From positions 1,488,001 through 1,552,000 of the forward strand of contig NZ_JACCBM010000001.1 in assembly GCF_013409865.1 (NCBI RefSeq): DNA of 64,000 nucleotides, written 5' to 3'. The notes under the pieces were generated by a model. That model was not told the DNA's origin, made no database searches, and saw nothing but the letters and a program-made list of their open reading frames with translations. The position numbers and the translations under genes are program-made. Positions within the stretch are counted from its first letter, which is position 1. Each line of letters begins with the position of its first letter. Below, piece after piece: positions 1 to 13,497 of the stretch. The DNA comes from Herbiconiux flava (GTDB lineage Bacteria > Actinomycetota > Actinomycetes > Actinomycetales > Microbacteriaceae).

Positions 1-1
1 C

Positions 2-1051
<1,050 letters not shown>

Positions 1052-1093
1052 GCCGGCAGCCACTAGAAGACTTTTTCCAGGAGAGAAGGAAAA

Positions 1094-4972
<3,879 letters not shown>

Positions 4973-4987
4973 GGTCCCGACGAACGC

Positions 4988-5025
4988 CGAAGGGCCCCTC
5001 ACCATCCGTGGTGGGGGGCCCTTCG
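4988..5025 (+). terminator. rpoBC terminator
   Basis: A 17-bp stem with a single G-T pair (4988-5004 with 5009-5025) closes a 4-base loop 13 bases after the rpoC stop. The base of the stem ends in CTTCG rather than a long T run, as is common in high-GC actinobacteria. It lies between convergent genes and could serve both strands. Confidence 0.85.
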
Positions 5026-5077
5026 CGTTCCCGTCGTCGGAGCGGCGCGGCGCGGCGCGGTGCGGAGCGGAGGCGGC

Positions 5078-6157
5078 TCAGGCGAGCTGCGCGAGCACCT
5101 GGTTCGCGACGATCCGGCCGGCGCGGTTGGCACCGATCGTGGAGGCCTGGGGGCCGTAGCCGGCGAGGAAGATCCGCGGGTCGCGCAGCACGCGGCCCTT
5201 CTCGACCGCGATGCCGCCCCCGTGCTCCCTGAGGTGCAGGGGAGCGAGGTGCCCGAGCTCGGCCCGGAACCCCGTCGCCCAGACGATGTCGTCGGCCGGC
5301 TCGAACGATCCGTCGGCGAAGCGCACCCCCTCGGGCTCGATCGAGGTGAACATCGGATGCGCGACCAGCACCCCGCGCTCCACCGCCGCCTTCACGGCCG
5401 GCGTGGCCACCAGCCCCGTGCCGCTGACGATGCTCGGCAGCGCCCGGCCCTCCCGCGCGGCCCGATCCTGGACGGCGACCGCCGCCGCCCCGGCCTCCGC
5501 CGCCAGCCCGTCGCCCTCGACGAACTCCGGCGGCCGCCGTGTCACCCACGTCGTTGCCTCGGCCACGCCCTCCAGCTCGAGCAGGATGTTCGTGGCCGAC
5601 GTGCCGCCGCCCACGACGACCACCCGGCGCCCGCGGAAGTCTTCGGCGCTGCGATAGTCGACCGTGGTCCACTGACGCCCCAGGAAGGCCTCCTCGCCCC
5701 GCACGTGGGGCTTGAAGGGGCTCCCCCAGGTGCCGCCCGCATTCACGACGACCTCGGCGGTCAGCGAGCCGTGGTCGGTGTCCAGGCGGAGCAGGGGCTC
5801 CTCGTCGCGCACGGCGGACACGGTCACGGGGCGCCGCACCTGCAGCCCGTAGGCGTCCTCGTAGCGGCGGTAGTACTCGGTGACGACGTCGCGGGCGGCC
5901 CGGCTGCGGTCGGCCGTGTCGAAGCTCAGTCCGAGCTCGGCCATGCCGGGCAGGTCGTTCACGCGGTGCGCCGAGCCGAGCCGCAGGGCCTCCCAGCGGT
6001 GCTGCCAGGCCCCGCCCGCATCCGGGCCCCGGTCGAGCACGAGGAAGCCCTCACCGGCCACGAGCCCGCGACGCTGCAGGTGGTGGGCGACCGACAGCCC
6101 GGCCTGACCGGCGCCGATCACGGCGACGCGGGTGCGGGCGGGCAGCGGGAGGGTCAT
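5078..6157 (-). CDS. NAD(P)/FAD-dependent oxidoreductase (flavin monooxygenase-like)
   Basis: A 359-residue two-dinucleotide-domain flavoprotein. The N-terminus has the FAD motif VAVIGAGQAGLS. A second Rossmann motif, VVVVGGGTSATN, in the middle should bind NAD(P)H. ATGF (IVWATGFRAE) precedes the C-terminal FAD segment, as in the flavoprotein family that includes bacterial flavin-containing monooxygenases and CzcO-like proteins. The substrate cannot be deduced. I placed the start at ATG 6157, 9 residues before the FAD strand; 14 more residues could be read upstream but look non-conserved. The ribosome binding site is weak. It converges on rpoC and diverges from the membrane protein gene at 6228, with 70 bases between starts. 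Confidence 0.85.
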   Translation of the reverse strand: MTLPLPARTRVAVIGAGQAGLSVAHHLQRRGLVAGEGFLVLDRGPDAGGAWQHRWEALRLGSAHRVNDLPGMAELGLSFDTADRSRAARDVVTEYYRRYEDAYGLQVRRPVTVSAVRDEEPLLRLDTDHGSLTAEVVVNAGGTWGSPFKPHVRGEEAFLGRQWTTVDYRSAEDFRGRRVVVVGGGTSATNILLELEGVAEATTWVTRRPPEFVEGDGLAAEAGAAAVAVQDRAAREGRALPSIVSGTGLVATPAVKAAVERGVLVAHPMFTSIEPEGVRFADGSFEPADDIVWATGFRAELGHLAPLHLREHGGGIAVEKGRVLRDPRIFLAGYGPQASTIGANRAGRIVANQVLAQLA

Positions 6158-6215
6158 CTGCACTGGAACAGCGAACGCGCCCGATCCCTTCCCTCGCAAG
6201 GCCCTGGCGCGGGTT

Positions 6216-6221
6216 TAGAGT
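6216..6221 (+). promoter_or_regulatory. -10 hexamer of a leaderless promoter
   Basis: TAGAGT is followed by exactly 6 bases and the ATG at 6228. There is no Shine-Dalgarno, so transcription probably begins at the start codon. Confidence 0.6.
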
Positions 6222-6227
6222 GACGCC

Positions 6228-7406
6228 ATGAGCACCGACGATCGTCAGGACCAGCTGCCCGAGTTCCCGGGCTGGCAGGCCCCCGGCGCCGACGACGCAT
6301 CGGCTGACGGAGCCGCCGCCGACGAGGTCCCCGCCGCGCAGCCGGCGCCGCCGCTGCCCGTCGCCGAGCCGGCCTCCGCGCCGGCCGCCGAGAGCGCCCC
6401 GCGTCCCGTCGAGATCCCGGAGCCCATCGAGATGCCGACGGCCGAGCATCCCGAGCCCGTGCCTGCCGCTGAGCCCGTGCCCGCCGCTGAGCCCGTGCTC
6501 GCCGCCGAGCCGGCGCGCGACCCCGAGCCCATCGCCGAACCCGAGACCGTCGCCGAGCACGCCCCCGTCGCCGCGCAGGCCACCGCGGCCTACGACCGCC
6601 AGCCCATCGGCGGCCCGTACGTCACGGCCTCCGAGCCCGAGCCGGCCCCGGCCCGCGAGCAGCAGTCCGTCCAGGATGCTCCGACCGACCGCACCCCGTA
6701 CCCCGCCGCCGCGTTCGCGCCGGCTGCCGCGACGACCGCCGCCGTGCAGGGCGGCTCCGCTCCGGCGCCCGTCTCCGAGAACCCCCCGCCCTACCAGCCC
6801 GTCCCCCAGCCGGTGCAGGCGCCCCGCCCGCCGGAGCCCAAGGGCAACCGCGGCGCGGGCAGCCTGATCGCCCTGCTCGGCACGGCCGTGTTCGCCCTGC
6901 TGTTCGCCGCGGTGTCGTTCTTCGTGATCGGCGCGAACCTCACGGGGGAGGCGGCGATCACCGCGTTCCTCGACTTCCTGCGCAGCGCCGCGTTCATCGT
7001 GCCGGTCGTCGCGTTCGCGTTGTCGCTCATCCTGATCGTGCTGATCGTGAACCGCGCGGGCTGGTGGGCGTACGTGCTCGGCGGCTTCCTCGTCGCCGTG
7101 CTGGTCTACTTCGCCGGCATCGCGGGAGCCCTGGTGCACGTACGGGCCTGGGAGTGGCAGCCGCAGGAGCAGTACGACTTCGTGCGCTCGCTCACCATGG
7201 ATCCGCTCACCCTCGGCGGTGCGATCGTCGCCCGCGAGGTGTCCATCTGGACGGGAGCGCTGATCGCGCTCCGCGGCCGGCGCCTCAAGGCCCGCAATGC
7301 GGCGGCCCGCGAGGAGTGGGACCGCGCGCAGGCGGAGGAACGCGCATCCGCCGACCGCATCGACCAGACGCCGGGCGAGGCCCCCGCTCCCATCACGACC
7401 TGGTAG
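6228..7406 (+). CDS. Pro/Ala/Glu-rich membrane protein of unknown function
   Basis: A 392-residue protein that I do not recognise by name. Residues 1-205 are low-complexity, rich in Ala, Pro and Glu, with short AEP repeats (for example AEPVPAAEPVPAAEP), and should be disordered and acidic. The remainder carries about four hydrophobic segments: near 211-233, two between 245 and 300, and one near 325-345. The C-terminus is charged and probably cytoplasmic. Similar tails-plus-membrane proteins are common in Microbacteriaceae. Codon use matches neighbours, supporting a real gene. The start is set by the promoter hexamer 6 bases upstream. A role in the envelope is only inference. Confidence 0.85.
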   Translation: MSTDDRQDQLPEFPGWQAPGADDASADGAAADEVPAAQPAPPLPVAEPASAPAAESAPRPVEIPEPIEMPTAEHPEPVPAAEPVPAAEPVLAAEPARDPEPIAEPETVAEHAPVAAQATAAYDRQPIGGPYVTASEPEPAPAREQQSVQDAPTDRTPYPAAAFAPAAATTAAVQGGSAPAPVSENPPPYQPVPQPVQAPRPPEPKGNRGAGSLIALLGTAVFALLFAAVSFFVIGANLTGEAAITAFLDFLRSAAFIVPVVAFALSLILIVLIVNRAGWWAYVLGGFLVAVLVYFAGIAGALVHVRAWEWQPQEQYDFVRSLTMDPLTLGGAIVAREVSIWTGALIALRGRRLKARNAAAREEWDRAQAEERASADRIDQTPGEAPAPITTW

Positions 7407-7454
7407 GATCCCTAGGTCCGCGTTGCCGGTCGTCGAGCTCAGGTTCGGCGGCAT

Positions 7455-7483
7455 TTGACCCGTCAGGGTCAAGAGGCTAGAAT
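7455..7483 (+). promoter_or_regulatory. str operon promoter (TTGACC-17-TAGAAT)
   Basis: TTGACC at 7455-7460 and TAGAAT at 7478-7483 are separated by exactly 17 bp, a near-consensus sigma-70-type (actinobacterial SigA) promoter. It lies 235 bases before rpsL and is the only strong promoter in this gap. The sequence between the boxes contains the palindrome TGACCCGTCAGGGTCA, which overlaps the -35 box. Confidence 0.85.
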
Positions 7484-7717
7484 TTTCCGGGTGTGTGCAT
7501 ACTTGCATGCCCAGATTTTCGAGCGAAGCAGGGCTGAGATGCCCCCACTGCTCTTCCAACCAGCGATACCAGAGCCATTTCGTACCGCCGGTGGATCAAG
7601 ACGAACCCGACACACCAGTACTGGTGCGTGCAGGGGCGTGAACGAACGGGTGCGGGAGTCCGTGCCCGACACCCAGTGAGAACTGACACCGAGCGTTACG
7701 AATACAAGGAGTAAGTA
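7484..7717 (+). other. Untranslated leader of the str operon
   Basis: About 225-230 bases of probable 5' untranslated RNA lie between the promoter and rpsL. I see no credible coding sequence. It holds a perfect 14-base palindrome, CACCAGTACTGGTG (7613-7626), and ends with the ribosome binding site AAGGAG next to the GTG of rpsL. The length suggests room for regulation by a ribosomal protein or attenuation, but no known leader family is recognised. Confidence 0.6.
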
Positions 7718-8092
7718 GTGCCAACCATTCAGCAGTTGGTCCGCAAGGGTCGCACCCCGAAGGTCACCAAGACCAAGGCGCCCGCCCTCAAGGCCAACCC
7801 CCAGCAGCGCGGCGTGTGCACCCGTGTGTACACCACCACCCCCAAGAAGCCGAACTCCGCGCTTCGCAAGGTCGCCCGCGTCAAGCTGTCGAACGGCACC
7901 GAGGTCACCGCTTACATCCCCGGTGAGGGCCACAACCTGCAGGAGCACTCGATGGTGCTCGTGCGCGGCGGTCGTGTGAAAGACCTCCCCGGCGTCCGTT
8001 ACAAGATCGTCCGCGGCGCGCTCGACACGCAGGCCGTGAAGAACCGCAAGCAGGCTCGCAGCCGTTACGGCGCGAAGATGGAGAAGAAGTAA
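7718..8092 (+). CDS. rpsL: 30S ribosomal protein S12 (uS12)
   Basis: The 124-residue S12 sits in the decoding centre of the small subunit. The conserved blocks [20 protein letters not shown] and [14 protein letters not shown] are intact, and both lysines at the positions where streptomycin-resistance mutations usually fall are present. That suggests no rpsL-type resistance. Translation starts at a GTG after AAGGAG. It is the first gene of the str operon, and its TAA overlaps the ATG of rpsG by one base. Confidence 0.99.
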   Translation: MPTIQQLVRKGRTPKVTKTKAPALKANPQQRGVCTRVYTTTPKKPNSALRKVARVKLSNGTEVTAYIPGEGHNLQEHSMVLVRGGRVKDLPGVRYKIVRGALDTQAVKNRKQARSRYGAKMEKK

Positions 8093-8562
8093 TGCCTCGC
8101 AAGGGTCCCGCCCCGAAGCGTCCCGTTGTCGCCGACCCCGTCTACGGTGCCCCGGTCGTCAGCCAGCTCGTCAACAAGATCCTCCTCGACGGCAAGAAGG
8201 CCATCGCCGAGCGCATCGTGTACGACGCCCTCGAGGGTGTCGCGGCGAAGAACGGCCAGGACGCCGTCGTCACGCTGAAGAAGGCGCTCGACAACGTGCG
8301 CCCCACGCTCGAGGTCCGCAGCCGCCGTGTCGGTGGCTCGACCTACCAGGTGCCGGTCGAGGTCAAGCCTCACCGCGCCAACACCCTCGCGCTGCGCTGG
8401 CTCACCACCTACGCCAAGGGCCGCCGCGAGAAGACGATGACCGAGCGTCTCCAGAACGAGATCCTCGACGCGTCGAACGGTCTGGGCGCCGCTGTCAAGC
8501 GTCGCGAAGACACCCACAAGATGGCCGAGTCGAACAAGGCCTTCGCCCACTACCGCTGGTAG
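8092..8562 (+). CDS. rpsG: 30S ribosomal protein S7 (uS7)
   Basis: A 156-residue S7, the primary 16S rRNA-binding protein that nucleates the 30S head. Typical segments are PRKGPAPKR at the start, [20 protein letters not shown], and the C-terminal NKAFAHYRW. The length is usual for the family. The start codon overlaps the rpsL stop (TAATG), so the two are translationally coupled. In the enteric str operon S7 is the autogenous repressor; whether that applies here is unknown. Confidence 0.99.
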   Translation: MPRKGPAPKRPVVADPVYGAPVVSQLVNKILLDGKKAIAERIVYDALEGVAAKNGQDAVVTLKKALDNVRPTLEVRSRRVGGSTYQVPVEVKPHRANTLALRWLTTYAKGRREKTMTERLQNEILDASNGLGAAVKRREDTHKMAESNKAFAHYRW

Positions 8563-8604
8563 TCGTTCGACCCACCTTCCCTTTTCTACCTTTCGGAGGA
8601 ATCC

Positions 8605-10719
8605 GTGGCACAGGACGTGCTCACCGACCTGAACAAGGTCCGCAACATCGGCATCATGGCGCACATCGATGCCGGCAAGACCACCACCACCGAGCGCATC
8701 CTGTTCTACACGGGCATCACCCACAAGATCGGTGAGGTGCACGACGGCGCCGCCACGATGGACTGGATGGCTCAGGAGCAGGAGCGTGGCATCACGATCA
8801 CCTCTGCCGCCACGACGTGCTTCTGGAACAAGAACCAGATCAACATCATCGACACCCCCGGTCACGTCGACTTCACCGTCGAGGTGGAGCGTTCGCTCCG
8901 CGTCCTCGACGGCGCGGTCGCCGTGTTCGACGGCAAGGAGGGCGTCGAGCCCCAGTCCGAGACCGTGTGGCGTCAGGCCGACAAGTACAACGTGCCCCGC
9001 ATCTGCTTCGTCAACAAGATGGACAAGCTGGGTGCCGACTTCTACTTCACCGTCGACACGATCATCAACCGCCTCGGTGCCAAGCCGTTGGTGCTGCAGC
9101 TCCCGATCGGTGCGGAGTCCTCGTTCGAGGGCGTCGTCGACCTGGTCGAGATGCGCGCACTGACCTGGCGCGGAGACGCCAAGGGTGACGTGCAGATGGG
9201 TGCCAAGTACGAGATCGAGGAGATCCCGGCCGACCTCAAGGAGAAGGCCGACGAGTACCGTCAGTTGCTCCTCGAGACCGTCGCCGAGACCGACGACGCG
9301 CTGCTCGAGAAGTACTTCGGCGGCGACGAGCTGACCGTCCCCGAGATCAAGGCGGCGATCCGCAAGCTCACCGTCAACTCGGAGATCTATCCGGTGCTCT
9401 GCGGCTCGGCGTTCAAGAACCGCGGCGTGCAGCCGATGCTCGATGCGGTCGTCGACTACCTGCCGTCGCCGCTCGACGTCCCCGCCACCGAGGGCCACGA
9501 CATCCGCGACGAGGAGAAGGTCGTCGAGCGTCACCCCGACCCGAAGGACCCCTTCGCCGCGCTGGCGTTCAAGGTCGCCGTGCACCCGTTCTTCGGGCGC
9601 CTGACCTACATCCGCGTGTACTCGGGTCACCTCGACTCCGGCGGCCAGGTCATGAACTCGACCAAGGGCAAGAAGGAGCGCATCGGCAAGATCTTCCAGA
9701 TGCACTCCAACAAGGAGAACCCGGTCGACTCGGTCACCGCCGGTCACATCTACGCGGTCATCGGCCTGAAGGACACCACCACCGGTGACACCCTGTCCGA
9801 CCCGTCGAACCAGATCGTGCTCGAGTCGATGACCTTCCCGGAGCCCGTGATCGAGGTCGCGATCGAGCCGAAGACGAAGGCCGACCAGGAGAAGCTGGGT
9901 GTCGCCATCCAGAAGCTCGCTGAAGAAGACCCGACCTTCCGCACGGAGCAGAACCAGGAGACCGGTCAGACGGTCATCAAGGGAATGGGCGAGCTCCACC
10001 TCGACATCCTGGTCGACCGCATGAAGCGCGAGTTCAACGTCGAGGCCAACGTGGGCAAGCCCCAGGTGGCCTACCGCGAGACGATCCGCAAGACCGTCGA
10101 GCGTCACGACTACACGCACAAGAAGCAGACCGGTGGTTCGGGTCAGTTCGCGAAGATCCAGATCGCGATCGCGCCCCTCGAGGTCACGGCCGACACGGTC
10201 TACGAGTTCGAGAACAAGGTCACCGGTGGCCGCGTGCCCCGTGAGTACATCCCGTCGGTCGATGCCGGTATCCAGGATGCGCTGCAGGTCGGCGTGCTCG
10301 CCGGCTACCCGATGGTGGGCGTCAAGGCGACCCTCCTCGACGGCGCGTCGCACGACGTCGACTCCTCGGAGATGGCGTTCAAGATCGCCGGGTCGATGGC
10401 GTTCAAGGAGGCTGCCCGCAAGGCCAGCCCCGTGCTGCTCGAGCCGCTGATGGCCGTCGAGGTGCGCACCCCCGAGGAGTACATGGGCGACGTCATCGGC
10501 GACCTGAACTCCCGTCGTGGACAGATCCAGTCCATGGAGGACGCCCAGGGCGTCAAGGTGGTCCGTGCCCACGTGCCGCTGTCGGAGATGTTCGGCTACA
10601 TCGGTGACCTGCGTTCCAAGACGTCAGGCCGTGCCGTGTACTCGATGACCTTCGAGAGCTACGCCGAGGTCCCGAAGGCTGTGGCCGACGAGATCATCCA
10701 GAAGAACAAGGGCGAGTAA
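8605..10719 (+). CDS. fusA: Elongation factor G
   Basis: The 704-residue translocase EF-G drives movement of tRNA and mRNA through the ribosome by GTP hydrolysis. G1 is [16 protein letters not shown]3 is [10 protein letters not shown]4 is NKMDK. Domains II-V follow, with the domain IV region [11 protein letters not shown] and the C-terminal [14 protein letters not shown]. It starts at GTG 8605 after TCGGAGGA. The gap to rpsG is 42 bases, so it belongs to the str operon. No fusidic-acid-resistance change is obvious by eye. Confidence 0.99.
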   Translation: MAQDVLTDLNKVRNIGIMAHIDAGKTTTTERILFYTGITHKIGEVHDGAATMDWMAQEQERGITITSAATTCFWNKNQINIIDTPGHVDFTVEVERSLRVLDGAVAVFDGKEGVEPQSETVWRQADKYNVPRICFVNKMDKLGADFYFTVDTIINRLGAKPLVLQLPIGAESSFEGVVDLVEMRALTWRGDAKGDVQMGAKYEIEEIPADLKEKADEYRQLLLETVAETDDALLEKYFGGDELTVPEIKAAIRKLTVNSEIYPVLCGSAFKNRGVQPMLDAVVDYLPSPLDVPATEGHDIRDEEKVVERHPDPKDPFAALAFKVAVHPFFGRLTYIRVYSGHLDSGGQVMNSTKGKKERIGKIFQMHSNKENPVDSVTAGHIYAVIGLKDTTTGDTLSDPSNQIVLESMTFPEPVIEVAIEPKTKADQEKLGVAIQKLAEEDPTFRTEQNQETGQTVIKGMGELHLDILVDRMKREFNVEANVGKPQVAYRETIRKTVERHDYTHKKQTGGSGQFAKIQIAIAPLEVTADTVYEFENKVTGGRVPREYIPSVDAGIQDALQVGVLAGYPMVGVKATLLDGASHDVDSSEMAFKIAGSMAFKEAARKASPVLLEPLMAVEVRTPEEYMGDVIGDLNSRRGQIQSMEDAQGVKVVRAHVPLSEMFGYIGDLRSKTSGRAVYSMTFESYAEVPKAVADEIIQKNKGE

Positions 10720-10727
10720 CACCTGAG

Positions 10728-10757
10728 TTCGGCGGGCCTCGTAGGTTCGCGTAAAAT
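10728..10757 (+). promoter_or_regulatory. Candidate tuf promoter
   Basis: TAAAAT (10752-10757) is a good -10 box, with a weak -35 TTCGGC 18 bp upstream, in the fusA-tuf gap. A secondary promoter for tuf would be reasonable, but this rests mainly on the -10 box. Confidence 0.4.
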
Positions 10758-10778
10758 ATCAACAAACCCCCGCCTGGT

Positions 10779-10802
10779 TCCGGATGCAATCCAGCATCCG
10801 GA
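10779..10802 (+). other. Stem-loop in the tuf leader
   Basis: A perfect 9-bp stem, TCCGGATGC with GCATCCGGA, closes a 6-base loop 30 bases before the tuf start. There is no T run. It could stabilise the processed tuf mRNA or separate fusA and tuf expression. Confidence 0.55.
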
Positions 10803-10832
10803 CGAGGGCATGAGAGTCCTGAGGAGGACCTA

Positions 10833-12023
10833 GTGGCTAAGGCCAAGTTCGAGCGGACCAAGCCGCACGTCAACATCGGAACGATCGGTCACGTTGACCA
10901 CGGTAAGACCACCCTTACCGCTGCCATCTCGAAGGTCCTGGCGGACAAGTTCCCGTCGGCGACCAACGTTCAGCGCGACTTCGCGTCGATCGACTCCGCT
11001 CCTGAGGAGCGCCAGCGCGGCATCACGATCAACATCTCGCACGTCGAGTACGAGACGCCCAAGCGTCACTACGCTCACGTCGACGCCCCCGGTCACGCCG
11101 ACTACATCAAGAACATGATCACCGGTGCGGCCCAGATGGACGGCGCGATCCTCGTGGTCGCCGCCACCGACGGCCCGATGGCCCAGACCCGTGAGCACGT
11201 GCTGCTCGCCAAGCAGGTCGGCGTGCCCTACCTGCTCGTCGCGCTGAACAAGGCCGACATGGTCGACGACGAGGAGATCCTGGAGCTCGTCGAGCTCGAG
11301 GTCCGCGAGCTGCTCGCCGGCCAGAACTTCGACGAGGACGCACCGGTCGTGCGCGTCTCCGGCCTCAAGGCCCTCGAGGGCGACGAGAAGTGGACCCAGT
11401 CCATCCTCGACCTCATGGACGCTGTGGACGAGTCGATCCCCGACCCGATCCGCGACAAGGACAAGCCGTTCCTGATGCCGATCGAGGACGTCTTCACGAT
11501 CACCGGTCGTGGAACCGTCGTCACCGGCCGCGCCGAGCGTGGCACCCTCGCCATCAACTCCGAGGTCGAGATCGTCGGCATCCGCCCGACGCAGAAGACC
11601 ACGGTCACCGGTATCGAGATGTTCCACAAGCAGCTCGACGAGGCCTGGGCCGGCGAGAACTGCGGTCTGCTCCTCCGCGGCACCAAGCGCGAGGACGTCG
11701 AGCGCGGCCAGGTCGTCGTGAAGCCCGGTTCGGTCACGCCGCACACCGAGTTCGAAGGGACCGCCTACATCCTGTCGAAGGATGAGGGTGGCCGTCACAA
11801 CCCCTTCTACACGAACTACCGCCCGCAGTTCTACTTCCGCACCACCGACGTCACCGGCGTCATCACGCTGCCCGAGGGCACCGAGATGGTCATGCCCGGC
11901 GACACCACCGACATCTCGGTCGCGCTGATCCAGCCGATCGCGATGGAAGAGGGCCTCGGCTTCGCGATCCGTGAGGGTGGCCGCACCGTCGGTGCCGGCA
12001 CCGTCACCAAGATCAACAAGTAG
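10833..12023 (+). CDS. tuf: Elongation factor Tu
   Basis: A 396-residue EF-Tu, which delivers aminoacyl-tRNA to the ribosome. It has G1 [14 protein letters not shown], the switch-I/II region with [12 protein letters not shown], and G4 NKADM, followed by two beta-barrel domains ending in [12 protein letters not shown]. The GTG start follows GAGGAGG with good spacing. It is the last gene of the str operon and ends in a strong terminator. The sequence is highly conserved and ordinary for an actinobacterium. Confidence 0.99.
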   Translation: MAKAKFERTKPHVNIGTIGHVDHGKTTLTAAISKVLADKFPSATNVQRDFASIDSAPEERQRGITINISHVEYETPKRHYAHVDAPGHADYIKNMITGAAQMDGAILVVAATDGPMAQTREHVLLAKQVGVPYLLVALNKADMVDDEEILELVELEVRELLAGQNFDEDAPVVRVSGLKALEGDEKWTQSILDLMDAVDESIPDPIRDKDKPFLMPIEDVFTITGRGTVVTGRAERGTLAINSEVEIVGIRPTQKTTVTGIEMFHKQLDEAWAGENCGLLLRGTKREDVERGQVVVKPGSVTPHTEFEGTAYILSKDEGGRHNPFYTNYRPQFYFRTTDVTGVITLPEGTEMVMPGDTTDISVALIQPIAMEEGLGFAIREGGRTVGAGTVTKINK

Positions 12024-12037
12024 TAGATCCCACACAG

Positions 12038-12067
12038 AAGGGCCGCGCCTCCGGGCGCGGCCCTTTT
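12038..12067 (+). terminator. str operon terminator
   Basis: A 12-bp GC-rich stem (12038-12049 with 12054-12065) with a 4-base loop, ending in TTTT (12064-12067), stands 14 bases after the tuf stop. It is a classical intrinsic terminator. Confidence 0.92.
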
Positions 12068-12093
12068 GCGTTGCCCCCGGAGGCCGGGGGGTG

Positions 12094-12099
12094 CAAGCT
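12094..12099 (+). promoter_or_regulatory. -10 hexamer of a probable leaderless promoter
   Basis: CAAGCT keeps the key A and final T of a -10 box and lies 6 bases before the ATG at 12106. It is weaker than the others of this type in the window. Confidence 0.4.
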
Positions 12100-12105
12100 G
12101 GGGGC

Positions 12106-12318
12106 ATGGCTGGATTCGACGACATCACGCGCAAGGCGAAGGCATTCCTCGACGAGGAGAAGGTGCAGCAGGCACTGAAGAGCGAGAAGGCCGAGGAGGT
12201 CAGCGACAAGCTCCTCGAGGGGCTCGCGGGTGCCGCCAAGAAGGTCACCGGCGGCAAGCACGACGACAAGATCGACGAAGCCCGCCGCAAGGCCGATGGG
12301 GCGGTCGGTGACCGTTAG
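12106..12318 (+). CDS. Small MT0933-antitoxin-like protein
   Basis: A 70-residue, highly charged, probably helical protein beginning MAGFDDITRKAKAFLDEEKV. Its pattern of Lys/Asp/Ala heptads resembles the actinobacterial family annotated as MT0933-type antitoxin (PF14013), small alpha-helical proteins of uncertain function. No toxin gene is adjacent, so the antitoxin label is inherited and not supported by context. I chose ATG 12106; the open frame continues upstream through the tuf terminator, which cannot be coding. It is preceded by a -10-like hexamer 6 bases upstream and followed 15 bases later by the topoisomerase gene. Confidence 0.75.
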   Translation: MAGFDDITRKAKAFLDEEKVQQALKSEKAEEVSDKLLEGLAGAAKKVTGGKHDDKIDEARRKADGAVGDR

Positions 12319-12321
12319 GGG

Positions 12322-12327
12322 TTAGCT
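12322..12327 (+). promoter_or_regulatory. Possible leaderless -10 hexamer for topoisomerase IB
   Basis: TTAGCT lies 6 bases before ATG 12334. The bases in between (GAGGAG) touch the ATG directly, too close for a ribosome binding site. The second base is T instead of A, so this is a weak match. Confidence 0.35.
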
Positions 12328-12333
12328 GAGGAG

Positions 12334-13302
12334 ATGGCACGGCTCCGACGCTCCGACTCCTCGGGCCGGGGGATCCATCGGCTGAAGGCCGGGCGCGGGT
12401 TCACCTACCGCGACCACTCCGGTGCGACGGTCACCGACCCCGAGCTCCGCGCCCGCATCGAGCATCTCGCGATCCCGCCCGCCTGGACGGACGTGTGGAT
12501 CGCGCCGTACGCCAACGGCCACATCCAGGCCACGGGCGTCGACGGTGCCGGTCGCCGCCAGTACATCTACCACCCCACGTGGCGCGAGCAGAAGGACCGG
12601 ATCAAGTACGACCGGGCCCTCGCCCTCGCCGAGTCGCTCCCGGCCGCCCGTCGCCGCGTCACCATCGACCTGCGGCGCGACGGCTACCCCGAGGAGCGCG
12701 CGCTGGCCGCCGGCTTCAGGATGCTCGACACGGGCTCCCTGCGCGTCGGGAGCGAACGCTACGCGGCCAAGCACGGCAGCCACGGGCTGACCACGCTGCT
12801 CTGCGCCCACGCCACCACCAAGGGCGACCGCGTCCACCTCTCCTTCCCGGCCAAGAGCGGTCAGGAGTGGGACTCCGAGATCACCGACGCCGACCTCGCC
12901 TCGTTCGTGCGCTCGATGAAGCGCCGTGGAGCGAACGCGCGGCTGATCGCCTGGAAGGACGGCTCGCGCTGGCACCCGGTGACCGCCGAGGAGATCAACG
13001 CCTACGTCCGTGAGCAGACAGGCGGGGAGTTCACCGCGAAGGACTTCCGCACCCTGCACGGCACCGCCGCCGCAGCCGTCAGCCTCGCCCGGTCGGGCCC
13101 GCAGCCGTCGAAGACCGCGCGCTCCAAGTCGATCGCCCAGGCCATGCGTGATGCGTCGGCCGTGCTCGGCAACACCCCTTCGATCGCGAAGGCGAGCTAC
13201 GTCGATCCGCGCGTGGTCGACCACTTCCGCAACGGCACCACGATCGACCGCACCCGCCTCGCATCCGTCGAGAGCGAGCTCCGCGCACTCCTGTTCGACT
13301 GA
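12334..13302 (+). CDS. DNA topoisomerase IB
   Basis: A 322-residue bacterial (poxvirus-like) type IB topoisomerase, which relaxes supercoils by nicking one strand through a 3'-phosphotyrosine. The N-terminal part has IPPAWTDVWIAPYANGHIQA and RRQYIYHPTWR. The catalytic domain contains LRVGSERYA with the first Arg, a KxxxH-type element in KDFRTLHGTAAAAV, and the likely nucleophile Tyr289 in KASYVDPRV near the C-terminus. All the expected catalytic residues are present, so it should be active. Bacterial members are scattered accessory enzymes alongside topoisomerase I and gyrase. Confidence 0.93.
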   Translation: MARLRRSDSSGRGIHRLKAGRGFTYRDHSGATVTDPELRARIEHLAIPPAWTDVWIAPYANGHIQATGVDGAGRRQYIYHPTWREQKDRIKYDRALALAESLPAARRRVTIDLRRDGYPEERALAAGFRMLDTGSLRVGSERYAAKHGSHGLTTLLCAHATTKGDRVHLSFPAKSGQEWDSEITDADLASFVRSMKRRGANARLIAWKDGSRWHPVTAEEINAYVREQTGGEFTAKDFRTLHGTAAAAVSLARSGPQPSKTARSKSIAQAMRDASAVLGNTPSIAKASYVDPRVVDHFRNGTTIDRTRLASVESELRALLFD

Positions 13303-13350
13303 GAAGTCAAGTCTTGTGCTCGCGCGGGAGAAGCGCAGAATAGGGGCACT

Positions 13351-13449
13351 CGTTCTCACGGGTCCCCGCCGCCAGACGGTGCGAACAGAGCTCGGCCGCG
13401 AGTGGTCAGCGTAGTGATACGTCTGGGCCCCGGGTGACCCGTGAGAACG
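13351..13449. repeat. 13-bp perfect inverted repeat with 73-base spacer
   Basis: CGTTCTCACGGGT (13351-13363) is repeated as its exact reverse complement at 13437-13449, between the topoisomerase stop and the kinase promoter. It could form a long-looped hairpin or be two operator half-sites. Nothing else is recognised in the 195-base gap. Confidence 0.65.
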
Positions 13450-13485
13450 TTCCCTCCGCGACATCCGTCTGAAATCTTCCGGGCC

Positions 13486-13491
13486 TAGCGT
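13486..13491 (+). promoter_or_regulatory. -10 hexamer of a leaderless promoter
   Basis: TAGCGT is followed by 6 bases and the GTG at 13498. No properly spaced Shine-Dalgarno is present. Confidence 0.55.
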
Positions 13492-13497
13492 TGAAGG

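Noticed and set aside
7455..7679. Possible 74-codon leader gene in the str leader
   Set aside because: Its TTG start is the -35 box of the promoter, and no ribosome binding site or coding bias is present.
8065..10572. 835-codon open frame on the minus strand opposite rpsG and fusA
   Set aside because: It is a shadow of the strong codon bias of fusA; its translation is a monotonous Asp/Leu/Val/His-rich sequence without any domain, and fusA is certain.
12106..13302. Toxin-antitoxin pair formed by the small protein and its neighbour
   Set aside because: The neighbour is a topoisomerase with complete active site; no toxin family is present, so the antitoxin name does not imply a functional pair.
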